Below the pieces are notes generated by a model. It was not told where the DNA came from. It searched no databases and saw nothing but the letters and a program-made list of their open reading frames with translations. 64,000 bases of DNA from Blastocladiella emersonii ATCC 22665 (Eukaryota > Blastocladiomycota > Blastocladiomycetes > Blastocladiales > Blastocladiaceae). A program made the position numbers and the translations under genes. Shown here one piece after another: positions 23,001-29,475 of this stretch. The stretch covers positions 1,488,001-1,552,000 of the forward strand of contig JANHCV010000009.1 of the NCBI GenBank assembly GCA_025594325.1. The letters are read 5' to 3'. Position 1 is the first letter of the stretch, and each line of letters starts with the position of its first letter.

Positions 23001-23878
23001 GGCGGGCCGTGTGCCTCGTCCCACGCGAGCGGGTCGAGGTCGACGCGCGGTGCGACCGTGGCCACCGTGACGCGCTGGGCGGGCGGGCACCCGCAGCGAC
23101 CAGTGCACGCGCCGTCAATCGCGACCGTGGCCGAGCGCGGATCCGGCTTCGCGCCGTTCGCGACCATCCATTCGAGTCCCATGATCACCGGAAACGCGGG
23201 AGAGTCGACGACGAGGAAGCGCGCGACCGAGCAATGAAGGCACGGAATGTCGATGGCGCGACCCGCGTCTCCCACCACGCGCTTCTGCTTGGACGCGTCG
23301 CCGGGAGGCACGACGCCGTCCGCGAACACGGTTTGGGATCCCGCGACCGCCGCGTGCAGGAACTCGGGCGACGTGACGGACACGGCCGCGTGCACGTAAT
23401 GCGAGATGTACTGGCGCTGGCCCGGCGCGGAACCGACGACACCGCGGAGGTCGATGCGACGCGCTAGGCGCTTCGGCACGAGCCCGGCCTGCTCGGCCAC
23501 CCTGCGGCTGATCAGGTTAACCGGCGCGCCCGTGTCGAGCATCATGAACGTCGGGATCGGCGCCGTGCGGAGCCCTGGATGCGCGAGGAGCCCGCCGAGG
23601 TGCAGGTGGTCCTGCGCCATCTCTAGACGCACAAGTGCACCAAAGTACGCAGCAACAGATTTTCCATTAGTCTTCTTATCATTCATGTTTTGTTTCTTCT
23701 TTTTGTTCATTTTTTTCTTCTTGTCGGCGGGCACCGACATCTTATCCGCGGCGGCGGCCGCCGTGGCCATCGCCGTTGTACCACCCAAATCCGCAGGTTT
23801 TGGCTTCGAGGACGTCGCGGCCTGCTCCGCTACGCCCGACTGGCGTTTCCCGACGACGAGCGCGGGGGCGACGGGCAA
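20018..23878 (-). CDS. pol: Pol polyprotein: protease, RT, RNase H, integrase, chromodomain
   Basis: 1286-codon open frame. In order: a Lys-rich linker; aspartic protease (LDTGAPVNL near residue 113); reverse transcriptase with MPFGLTNAPAAFQ and the YLDD catalytic motif (near 495); RNase H (VEADASNFAIG); integrase with an HH-CC zinc finger and D, D, E residues in SMDFITDLP, VSDRGSQF and TDGQTERMN; a GPY/F-like region; and a C-terminal chromodomain (EYLLKWHGCPEDDNTWEP, near 1235-1255). Every key motif is intact. The frame overlaps the end of gag by 49 nt in the -1 position and has no early ATG (it opens with TTG), so it is probably made by -1 frameshifting or processed from a fusion. It ends at a TAG that abuts the 3' LTR. 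Confidence 0.95.
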   Translation of the reverse strand: MPVAPALVVGKRQSGVAEQAATSSKPKPADLGGTTAMATAAAAADKMSVPADKKKKMNKKKKQNMNDKKTNGKSVAAYFGALVRLEMAQDHLHLGGLLAHPGLRTAPIPTFMMLDTGAPVNLISRRVAEQAGLVPKRLARRIDLRGVVGSAPGQRQYISHYVHAAVSVTSPEFLHAAVAGSQTVFADGVVPPGDASKQKRVVGDAGRAIDIPCLHCSVARFLVVDSPAFPVIMGLEWMVANGAKPDPRSATVAIDGACTGRCGCPPAQRVTVATVAPRVDLDPLAWDEAHGPPEAPDDAAPKRVLPAKYLKWAHVFDAAAASALPPHRPYDCEIELVEGAKVPFLPVYALSQPELEELRKTIDENLARGFIRPSRSPAGAPIMFVPKKDGSRRMCVDYRRLNALTVKNRYALPLIAELMNQVQGARIFTKFDLRGAYNLVRIREGDEWKTAFRTRYGHYEWMVMPFGLTNAPAAFQAFVNDVFRDLLDRRGVLVYLDDILIFSEDPEEHTALVKEVLQRLADNKLYVKLEKCEFDVTRVEYLGHILTTEGVEMDPAKVRAVTEWPAPRTVKEVQAFLGLANYYRRFIPEFSELTIPLTRLTQKDTPWRWGDTEAAAFAAIKTRFASDQFLAHPDPSKQFIVEADASNFAIGCVLSQVDNEGTLRPVAFHSRALKAAELNYPILDKELLAIKVAFEIWRHHLEGAQHPVEVYTDHKNLEHFRTMTVESQRHARWALFLERFSFRFTYRPGAINGRADALSRRADYELFDNPMLGRAVVPASALTVAATAAASAPLVAGTQGDDVLAAIRDGLAEDELAQSMQRNPGKHPSLTMDLDGFVWRDDRLYVPSGVARTRVIEEAHATRVAGHFGVQRTIEKVSRSYWWPGMRKVIERFVKSCLTCARAKVPRHRPDGELQPLPTPPRPWSSISMDFITDLPRSKGHTCIMVVVDRFSKMTHFIPLAALPTAATTADAFIEHVVRPHGLPDDIVSDRGSQFTSRFWSAMCESLEIKAKLSTAYHPQTDGQTERMNQTLEVYLRMFANEDQSNWAELLRYAEMAINNTVNESTGMSPFKANYAFDPRLSAAPVRSDRVPSAAALAERIADVQGKLREKVERAKELYKKHADRRRREGPDYKVGDMVLLSTKNLRVNVPKAKLGPKYTEPLKIVRLIRKSAVELELPPTMARVHPVFHVSLIKPIDEHDEEAFPGRALPPPTPYAVNGHEEWTVEAIRDARKVGRSVEYLLKWHGCPEDDNTWEPYANLKHLELLAEFHAQNPSKPDPRRGKGR

Positions 23879-24906
23879 TCAGCCGCCTTGTGGCCGTAGC
23901 CCTTGCAGTTGTAGCACTTGATGTCGGTGAGGGCGCGGCCCTGGTGCGCCGCCGCCCGCTGCCGAATCGCGCCAACGTCCATGGCGTCCGGGTCCGGGAC
24001 GAGCTCGGCCGCGACGCCCGTCGCCCCGCCCTCGTGCACCAGGAAGTGCTCGACCATCTTGTCGAAACGGTAGCCCTTGCGCAGCGAGGCGAAGGCCACG
24101 TCCGCGGCCAGCGGCGAGTTGCCGGCCGTGACCACCAGGTAGAACTGCATCGCCAGCTCGCTGAGCGCGCGGTAGCCTGCACCGGACGCGGTCTGGCGGA
24201 ACTTGGAGACGAAATCGCGCGCCGGCATGGCGCCGCGCACGTACTTGAGGTTCTTGAGCTCGTGCGCGTACTCGGTCTCCGACTTCTCGGCCGGCTGCGT
24301 TGACTTGACGAGGGAGATGTAGGCGTTGAACGAGCCGTAGTCCTCAAACTTGGACCCGGCCATCGCCAGCTCCACGGCCTCGAGCACCTTGCCTGTCAGC
24401 TTGCCGTGGAAGTGCGCAATCTTGAACTTCTCCGGGACGTTGAACGTGAGCTGGAGGATGCTCTCGTACTGCGTGATGGCGCTCTTGACCTTGAAGTTGA
24501 CGCCGTCAACCGAATTCATGCGCATCAGCGCGTGCATCGCGGCCGGCGTGAAGCCATCAACGCCCACGCCCGGCCCGCGCGCGCTGCTGACCTGGATGCT
24601 GTCGAGCTCGCCCTGCAGGATACCGTTGAGCGGCTGGCTCTGCTGCGTCTGCCGCAGCTCGACCTCGAGCGCATACGCGCGGCGCTCCGCCGTCTCGGCG
24701 CGCCGCTCGGCCGCGACCGCGCGGGCCTCGGTCGACACGCCCAGTTGCCAGTAGTCGCTGGCGACGTTGAGCGCGAGGAAGACGAGCTTGGCTTTGTCCT
24801 CGTACGGCATGACCAGGTCGCGCCACGGCGCGAGCTGGTACTCGGGGACAATGGCCGCAACGTCAAACGTCGCCAGCTTTTCGAGGAACTGTGCCGGCGT
24901 TATCAT
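23830..24906 (-). CDS. gag: Gag polyprotein with CCHC zinc knuckle
   Basis: 358 codons from the ATG at 24,906 (MITPAQFLEK). A predicted coiled coil (Glu/Arg/Ala-rich, residues about 60-90) is followed by the helical retrotransposon gag domain (FNVPEKFKIAHFHGKLTGK onward). Near the C-terminus is one CX2CX4HX4C knuckle, CYNCKGYGHKAADC, which binds RNA in packaging. The open frame extends upstream into the LTR, but the ATG just after the primer-binding site is the likely start. The C-terminal codons overlap pol. Confidence 0.93.
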   Translation of the reverse strand: MITPAQFLEKLATFDVAAIVPEYQLAPWRDLVMPYEDKAKLVFLALNVASDYWQLGVSTEARAVAAERRAETAERRAYALEVELRQTQQSQPLNGILQGELDSIQVSSARGPGVGVDGFTPAAMHALMRMNSVDGVNFKVKSAITQYESILQLTFNVPEKFKIAHFHGKLTGKVLEAVELAMAGSKFEDYGSFNAYISLVKSTQPAEKSETEYAHELKNLKYVRGAMPARDFVSKFRQTASGAGYRALSELAMQFYLVVTAGNSPLAADVAFASLRKGYRFDKMVEHFLVHEGGATGVAAELVPDPDAMDVGAIRQRAAAHQGRALTDIKCYNCKGYGHKAADCPSPPRSSSGNASRA

Positions 24907-24949
24907 TTTGCCGTCGTGGAAGAAATCACCGCTCGGAGGGGGTTTTACG

Positions 24950-24958
24950 GTGATACAA
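24950..24958 (-). promoter_or_regulatory. Self-priming primer-binding site
   Basis: Two bases inside the 5' LTR (24,961-25,134), minus-strand TTGTATCAC is complementary to GTGATACAA within the LTR (25,022-25,030 and 19,905-19,913 on the complementary strand). In Tf1-type elements the start of the transcript pairs with this site and primes reverse transcription, instead of a tRNA. The nine matching bases and their position fit that mechanism. Confidence 0.6.
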
Positions 24959-24960
24959 AG

Positions 24961-25134
24961 TGTAAGGTGCCGAGGGGGAGGGTCTTGTGCCACGAGGAAT
25001 GACTAGCCGGATAATGAAGGATTGTATCACGAATGACAAGAGAGAGGGAGAGCGAGGGCAACGCTCGGCTTATGAGGGACTGCGCCACCAGCCCGCGCCA
25101 CCAGCCCGAGCCGTCGGATCACTGAACCGTGACA
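24961..25134 (-). repeat. 5' LTR of the chromovirus
   Basis: 174 bp, same sequence as the 3' LTR on reading. It is immediately followed (plus strand) by the second CACGG target copy and then the resumed fibre reading frame. Confidence 0.95.
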
Positions 25135-25139
25135 CACGG

Positions 25140-26359
25140 TCGGCTCCCTGGTCCTGGCAGACGCGGCCGTGACCAACGCCAAGCTGGCAACTGGCATTGA
25201 TGGGGGCAAGCTCAACGTTGGGTCCATTGGAACAGCCCACCTGGCAGCAGGCGCAGTCACGGACGCCAAGGTTGCGGACGTGTCGGCGGTCAAGCTCACT
25301 GGGATCCTTGACCCTGCCCGCATCGCCGACGGGACCCTGACCAACGCCAAGCTGGCATCTGGCATTGACTCGGCCAAGCTCGCAGGGACCATTGATCTGG
25401 CACGACTCCCCGACGTCTCGGCCAAGGTCACGGCGGTGAGCGCAGCCTTGGTCGCTGGCACGCTCCCCCAGTCCACCCTTGGACTTGGCGCTGCCTTTGC
25501 CTTTGCAAATACGACGGACAGCTCAACGTCAAGTACTGGAGCAGGCACCATTGCTGGTGGTCTTGGAGTTGGCAAGCAACTGACTGTGCCCAACATCCTG
25601 GTCCGGAATGCCACAAGCGCAAACCTTGTCTTTGACTTGGCTGCCAATACATTGACGTACGTCAACTTTAAGCAGGCAGGCGTACTGCGAAGCAACCTGG
25701 CATGCACAGCGGCGGGTAACATTGAGATTGCGTCTGCGACCACGGGCGGGGTCTCCCTCGTGGCAGGTGGCGGCAATGTGGTTGTGGGCTCAGCGACGCT
25801 TGGCACAGAAAGGCTCCGCGTCAATGGCACTGGTCGCTTCACAGGGCAGCTCACCCTTGACCTCGCTCCAGTGGCAGGCACCGACGCGGCAAACAAGGCG
25901 TACGTTGACTCGCAGTCCGGCACGACCCGGTACGTCGCTCAGGCCGAGCACCGCTCTACAAACGGAGTGACCACAGGCGGCAAGATCATTGGCGGCACAG
26001 CATCGACGGGCCCGGCCACCTTTGCGTTCCAGTCCACGGCGGGCGCGTTCACGTCTGTGATCAATGGATGCGTCAAACCCCCTGTCAGTGGCTACTACCT
26101 CGTCCATGCAAAGGGCTACTACGCAAACGGCGCGCTCCCTGGAGCCCACACTGTGAACTTTGCGCTGTACAATATGACGGACATGATTGCAGTGTTGCTT
26201 GTCACCGGGTGCCGCGCTGAAGGCAACGTCCAGTTCCTTCAGTTCTCGAGCATTGAGTACCTTGACGTGGCCAAGAGCTACTCTTTCATCTGGATCCCGT
26301 CAGTCGCAGTTGCCAACGACTGCCAGGTCATCATTCAAAGCCACTGGACCCTGCTCTAA
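25140..26359 (+). pseudogene. Fibre protein, C-terminal part with C1q/TNF-like head
   Basis: The frame continues exactly from codon 242 of the upstream part once the retrotransposon and one target copy are ignored. It holds two more divergent shaft repeats, then a hydrophobic repeat region, and the chaperone-like motif DAANKAYVDSQSG (near 25,885-25,925) seen just before the head domains of tail fibres. The last 130 residues have the pattern of a C1q/TNF jelly-roll: a Phe-rich strand, then VSGYYLVHAKGYYANG, and FLQFSSIEYLDVAKSYSFIW near the end. Such heads trimerise and bind receptors or glycans. The stop TAA overlaps the convergent integrase stop. Without its N-terminal part this piece has no promoter, so the gene is disabled in this copy. 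Confidence 0.75.
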
Positions 26360-27468
26360 AGCCCGCGGTCCCACTTTTCTTGGACTTGGACTGGGACGCG
26401 CCTGACCCGGGTCGAGGGCTCCCTTGGCGTGACTGGGGTATGCGCAACAGGGAGCCTTGGAAGACCTGGACCTACGCGCTGCCTTGTTGGCGGGTCCTGG
26501 GTCGCTGTGACTGGCTGGACGTCGCTGCGTGGATAGAAGCCCTTGAGGCCTTGGACCTTGTAGCTTGGATTGCTCACGCCTGACCCCTTGCGCACGACCT
26601 GGACCTGGCTCACAGTTGTCGACCAGACCGGCTTCCCCTTGGCCTCCATGGCAGTCTTGTACGGCTCGCGGACTTGGACCTGGGTCCCTACCTTCAACAA
26701 TGCGCTCAGAGGGTCGCCCTCGGGCTTGCCCTTGGCAGCTCGGATCTCCTTGAGCTCTTGCTTGGCCGTTTCGCGGGGCATGTCATGGAACGCGTTGGGT
26801 GCCTTGCTTGTGGCCCTCGACTTGCTGCTGTTGATCACAGATTCAATGGTCTCGAGGTGCTTGGGCCAGTTGTTGTTGCCCGGGATGGACAGCCACAGTG
26901 TGAGCATCCGGCGGATGGTCCCGTTCATACGCTCAACGACACCTTGACCGTATGGCACTCCTGCCTTACCCTTGATGTGCTTGGCCTTGGTCCCGGCCTC
27001 TATGCCAAAGAACTCGGTCCCATTGTCTGTCTGGATCGTGGCAGGTGCAAGGCTGTGCTTGGCAACCACGCTGGACCATGCTTCCCGCGTCTTGTCCTTG
27101 GTCTTGATGGGTTGGAGGTAGACGCGGCGGCTTGCCAGGTCGACACACGTGAGAATGTAACGGAAGCCCTTGTACGTACCGTTTTTGCCCATGTCAATGA
27201 GGTCGAGCTGAAAGTTGCGGCCAGGACTTGTTGAGTTGATGCTTCGAATGTCTCGGCGCTTCTGAGGTGCGCGTTTGTACTGCTGCCACACAGACTGTTC
27301 ACCAAGCCATCTCTCAAGCTGGGCGCGGTAGATGTGCTTCCCTGTGTGCTCTTGGTCAACAATGTCAAAGAGACGCCGGACCCCAACCCCAACATGGCCG
27401 CGTTTGTAGTACAAGTCTTTCAGGTACTTGGTCTGTTCAGCAGTCAAATGTTCTTCGTGTGGATACAT
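26356..27468 (-). CDS. Polinton/retrovirus-type DDE integrase
   Basis: 370 residues from an ATG at 27,468. The catalytic core shows FQLDLIDM (D89), QTDNGTEF (D148) and GVVERMNGTIRRML (E179). The general layout (leading helix with a WLGEQSVWQQY segment, then the rve core, then an SH3-like basic tail near 255-320) resembles integrases of Polintons and related eukaryotic viruses rather than those of Ty3 elements. Thirty residues separate the second Asp and the Glu, a little fewer than the usual 35. No HHCC zinc finger is seen. It would insert linear element DNA into chromosomes. Its stop overlaps the fibre stop, and the recombinase gene ends 21 bp upstream of its start on the same strand. All catalytic residues are present, so it may be functional. 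Confidence 0.85.
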   Translation of the reverse strand: MYPHEEHLTAEQTKYLKDLYYKRGHVGVGVRRLFDIVDQEHTGKHIYRAQLERWLGEQSVWQQYKRAPQKRRDIRSINSTSPGRNFQLDLIDMGKNGTYKGFRYILTCVDLASRRVYLQPIKTKDKTREAWSSVVAKHSLAPATIQTDNGTEFFGIEAGTKAKHIKGKAGVPYGQGVVERMNGTIRRMLTLWLSIPGNNNWPKHLETIESVINSSKSRATSKAPNAFHDMPRETAKQELKEIRAAKGKPEGDPLSALLKVGTQVQVREPYKTAMEAKGKPVWSTTVSQVQVVRKGSGVSNPSYKVQGLKGFYPRSDVQPVTATQDPPTRQRVGPGLPRLPVAHTPVTPREPSTRVRRVPVQVQEKWDRGL

Positions 27469-27489
27469 TTACAACAAAGACAACAAAAG

Positions 27490-28659
27490 TTACTCGGGCT
27501 TCACACGGTTGGTGTAGTACTTCTCGGACACCTTGGACGTGTGACCCATCTCATGGCAACGCTGCTCGCGCTCCAGCCATGGCACATTGGCACCCTCGGT
27601 TGTGACAACACGTTGGACCTTCTGCACGCCGCACTTCTTGTCCATGAGATCCAAAATTGTGCGGTCAATGGACTTGTTCCAGGTGTTGCGGAGACGCTTG
27701 TTGACCTCCTTGCTGGCCAGGTCCTCAATGGTGCGGTTGATGAACACAAAGTCATGGCCCTCTGCCTTGCGCTTGGCAATGACACGCTCCAGGGTGGCTG
27801 CCACCTCGGGGTTGGGGATGACGTGTGAGAACTCGTGGCCGCGACCCTCAGTCTTGACACAGATTGGACCTGCCACAGTCTTGGTCTCCGGGTTGTAGTG
27901 CGGGTACTTGTTGTTGGGACTTGTGGTCAGGTACGCCATGTCGCTGCGCGTGGCAGTCATGACCTGGAGGTACACTTGGAGCTTGGTCATGGGCCCCTTG
28001 CCCTGGAGCATCACCCAGTTCTCAGCAGCAACAACAGCAGCCAGGAGGTCGTCACTGCTTGGGAGCGTCCCTGCCTCTTCAGCATTGCGCTTCTCATGGG
28101 CAGTATCAGCGTCCTGCTTCTTGGCCTCCGTGTACTTGGCCCCAAGTTCAGTCCACCCGTTCCAGGTGCAGTACTTGGCCAGGGCCTTGAGCGTCTCGAC
28201 CTGCAGTCCCTGGACGTTCTTGGACCCCTTGGTCGCGCGGTAGGTGGCCACAGCCTTGGACACGGCCTCGAAGTCCTGGATGTCCAGACCCAAGGCGGCA
28301 AAGGCAAGGAGCATGCGAGCCGTCTTGGCCTTGTTGTCGGCGTCCAGCTCGGCCGGCTCCCCGTTCTTGTTCACCACGGGCGCGTCGACACACGCAGTAA
28401 TGGACTCTTTGGTCAGCTCAGCAAACTTGACTTGGGGCGGCTCCGGGGTGTCAACTTCCATGGGAGTGACTTGCTGATCGGTGCCGTGGTCTGGGTCGTG
28501 TGACTTGACGGTCTTGAGTCGCGCGTCCAAGTCCTTGAAGCGCTTGTCAATAGACCCAAATACGGGCTGGATCTTGTCCATGACTTGCTGCACCACGTCT
28601 GCGGCAACATGCTGAGCGAGGGCAACGGCGACATGGGAGGCAAGAGACTCGAGCGACAT
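27490..28659 (-). CDS. Tyrosine recombinase
   Basis: 389 residues from an ATG at 28,659. The N-terminal 80 residues look helical and partly acidic. Residues 105-190 fit a core-binding (SAM-like) domain. The catalytic half has R238 in TATRSDMAYL, a basic position near K269, KVQR (347-350) where HxxR is usual, GH (372-373), and the nucleophile region SEKYYTN (Y381 or Y382). Lys in place of the first His of HxxR is a known variant. This order and spacing are those of tyrosine recombinases of viruses, Cryptons and phages. It would cut and rejoin DNA at a specific site, for integration, circularisation or resolution of multimers. It faces away from the primase-helicase gene across the repeat array. 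Confidence 0.75.
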   Translation of the reverse strand: MSLESLASHVAVALAQHVAADVVQQVMDKIQPVFGSIDKRFKDLDARLKTVKSHDPDHGTDQQVTPMEVDTPEPPQVKFAELTKESITACVDAPVVNKNGEPAELDADNKAKTARMLLAFAALGLDIQDFEAVSKAVATYRATKGSKNVQGLQVETLKALAKYCTWNGWTELGAKYTEAKKQDADTAHEKRNAEEAGTLPSSDDLLAAVVAAENWVMLQGKGPMTKLQVYLQVMTATRSDMAYLTTSPNNKYPHYNPETKTVAGPICVKTEGRGHEFSHVIPNPEVAATLERVIAKRKAEGHDFVFINRTIEDLASKEVNKRLRNTWNKSIDRTILDLMDKKCGVQKVQRVVTTEGANVPWLEREQRCHEMGHTSKVSEKYYTNRVKPE

Positions 28660-28700
28660 GGTTTACTGACTGTCAACAAAAAGGCTCCATGGGCTCAAGT

Positions 28701-28712
28701 GCGTTTGAACGC
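28701..28712 (-). promoter_or_regulatory. Near-palindrome upstream of the recombinase
   Basis: GCGTTTGAACGC, 42 bp upstream of the recombinase ATG. It differs by one base from the perfect palindrome upstream of the primase-helicase gene, which suggests a shared regulator or promoter element. Confidence 0.45.
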
Positions 28713-28726
28713 AACGTTCTTTTTTC

Positions 28727-29390
28727 TGGGTAGCTGGGCCTGGGTCAGGGTCAGGGTGGTGGCAAGTCATGGACCGTGGGAGGGCCCAGGTCACGGTTTG
28801 AGAGGGTTGTGACCTCAGCCTCTGCTGGCGCCCAAGTCGGGGTCATGGGGGGGGGGGTGGAGGTCCGGTTCTTTGCCCTCAGTTGCGTCCCAGGTCACGG
28901 TTTGAGCGGATTGTGACCTCGGCCTCGACTGGCTCCCAAGTTGAGCTCATGGGGGGTTCGTGACCTTGGCCTCTGCTGGCGCCCAAGTCGGGGTCATGGG
29001 GGGGTGGAGGTCCAGTTCTTCGCCCTCAGTCGCGTCCCAGGTCACGGTTTGAGCGGATCGTGACCTCGGCCTTGACTGGCTCCCAAGTCGGGTCATGGGG
29101 GGGTGGAGGTCCGGTTCTTCGCACTCAGTCGCGTCCCAGGTCACGGTTTGAGCGGATTGTGACCTCGGCCTCGACTGGCTCCCAAGTCGGGTCATGGGGG
29201 GGGTGGAGGTCCGGTTCTTTGCACTCAGTCGCGTCCCAGGTCACGGTTTGAGCGGATTGTGACCTTGGCCTCTGCTGGCTCCCAAGTTGGGCTCATGGGG
29301 GAGGTCGTGTCTGGGTCAGGGTCAGGTCACGCAAGGGCAGCTGGGCCTGGGTCAGGACAGTGGCAAGTCATGGGCCATGCCAACAAGGGC
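28727..29390. repeat. Array of about 100-bp repeats, candidate replication origin
   Basis: The block GGTCACGGTTTGAG starts at 28,789, 28,893, 29,040, 29,139 and 29,239. The last four copies are followed by CGGAT[TC]GTGACC and the first by a variant, so most units hold an interrupted inverted repeat GGTCAC...GTGACC. Units also share CTCCCAAGT(C/T)GGG and a G-run of 6-11. The wide 147-bp step contains an extra 45-bp half unit. The array is bracketed by direct copies of a segment starting GCTGGGCCTGGGTCAGG (near 28,731 and 29,341). It fills the whole gap between two divergent replication and recombination genes, the place where iteron-type origins often sit. No long protein is encoded here. Confidence 0.7.
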
Positions 29391-29423
29391 TCCCGGGGCA
29401 CAGTCATTAACGCTAAATCCTGC

Positions 29424-29435
29424 GCGTTTAAACGC
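29424..29435 (+). promoter_or_regulatory. Perfect palindrome upstream of the primase-helicase
   Basis: GCGTTTAAACGC, 41 bp upstream of the ATG at 29,476, matching at 11 of 12 bases the site upstream of the recombinase on the other side of the array. Confidence 0.5.
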
Positions 29436-29475
29436 ACCTGTCCTGTCACCTTTTCTGTTACCTCATCATAACAAC

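Larger units (their letters stand above)
19839..25139 (-). mobile_element. Complete Ty3/gypsy chromovirus with 5-bp target duplication
   Basis: The element proper is 19,844-25,134 (5291 bp), minus strand. It is bounded by 174-bp LTRs that begin TG and end CA and flanked by CACGG at 19,839-19,843 and 25,135-25,139. It carries gag with a zinc knuckle, and pol with protease, reverse transcriptase, RNase H, integrase and a C-terminal chromodomain. The order (integrase after RNase H) and the chromodomain place it in the chromoviruses, near fungal Tf1/sushi or Tcn1 types. The two LTRs look identical on reading and both ORFs are open, so the insertion is recent and the copy may be active. Confidence 0.95.

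Noticed and set aside
21983-23467. 494-codon plus-strand frame inside the retrotransposon
   Set aside because: Antisense shadow of pol, whose motifs are all intact.
28727-29390. CRISPR-like array
   Set aside because: The host is eukaryotic, units are about 100 bp without unique spacers, and no cas genes are present.
29287-29475. N-terminal extension of the primase-helicase frame
   Set aside because: It covers the repeat array and palindrome and opens at an in-frame ATG only by chance; the ATG at 29,476 has compact virus-like spacing.
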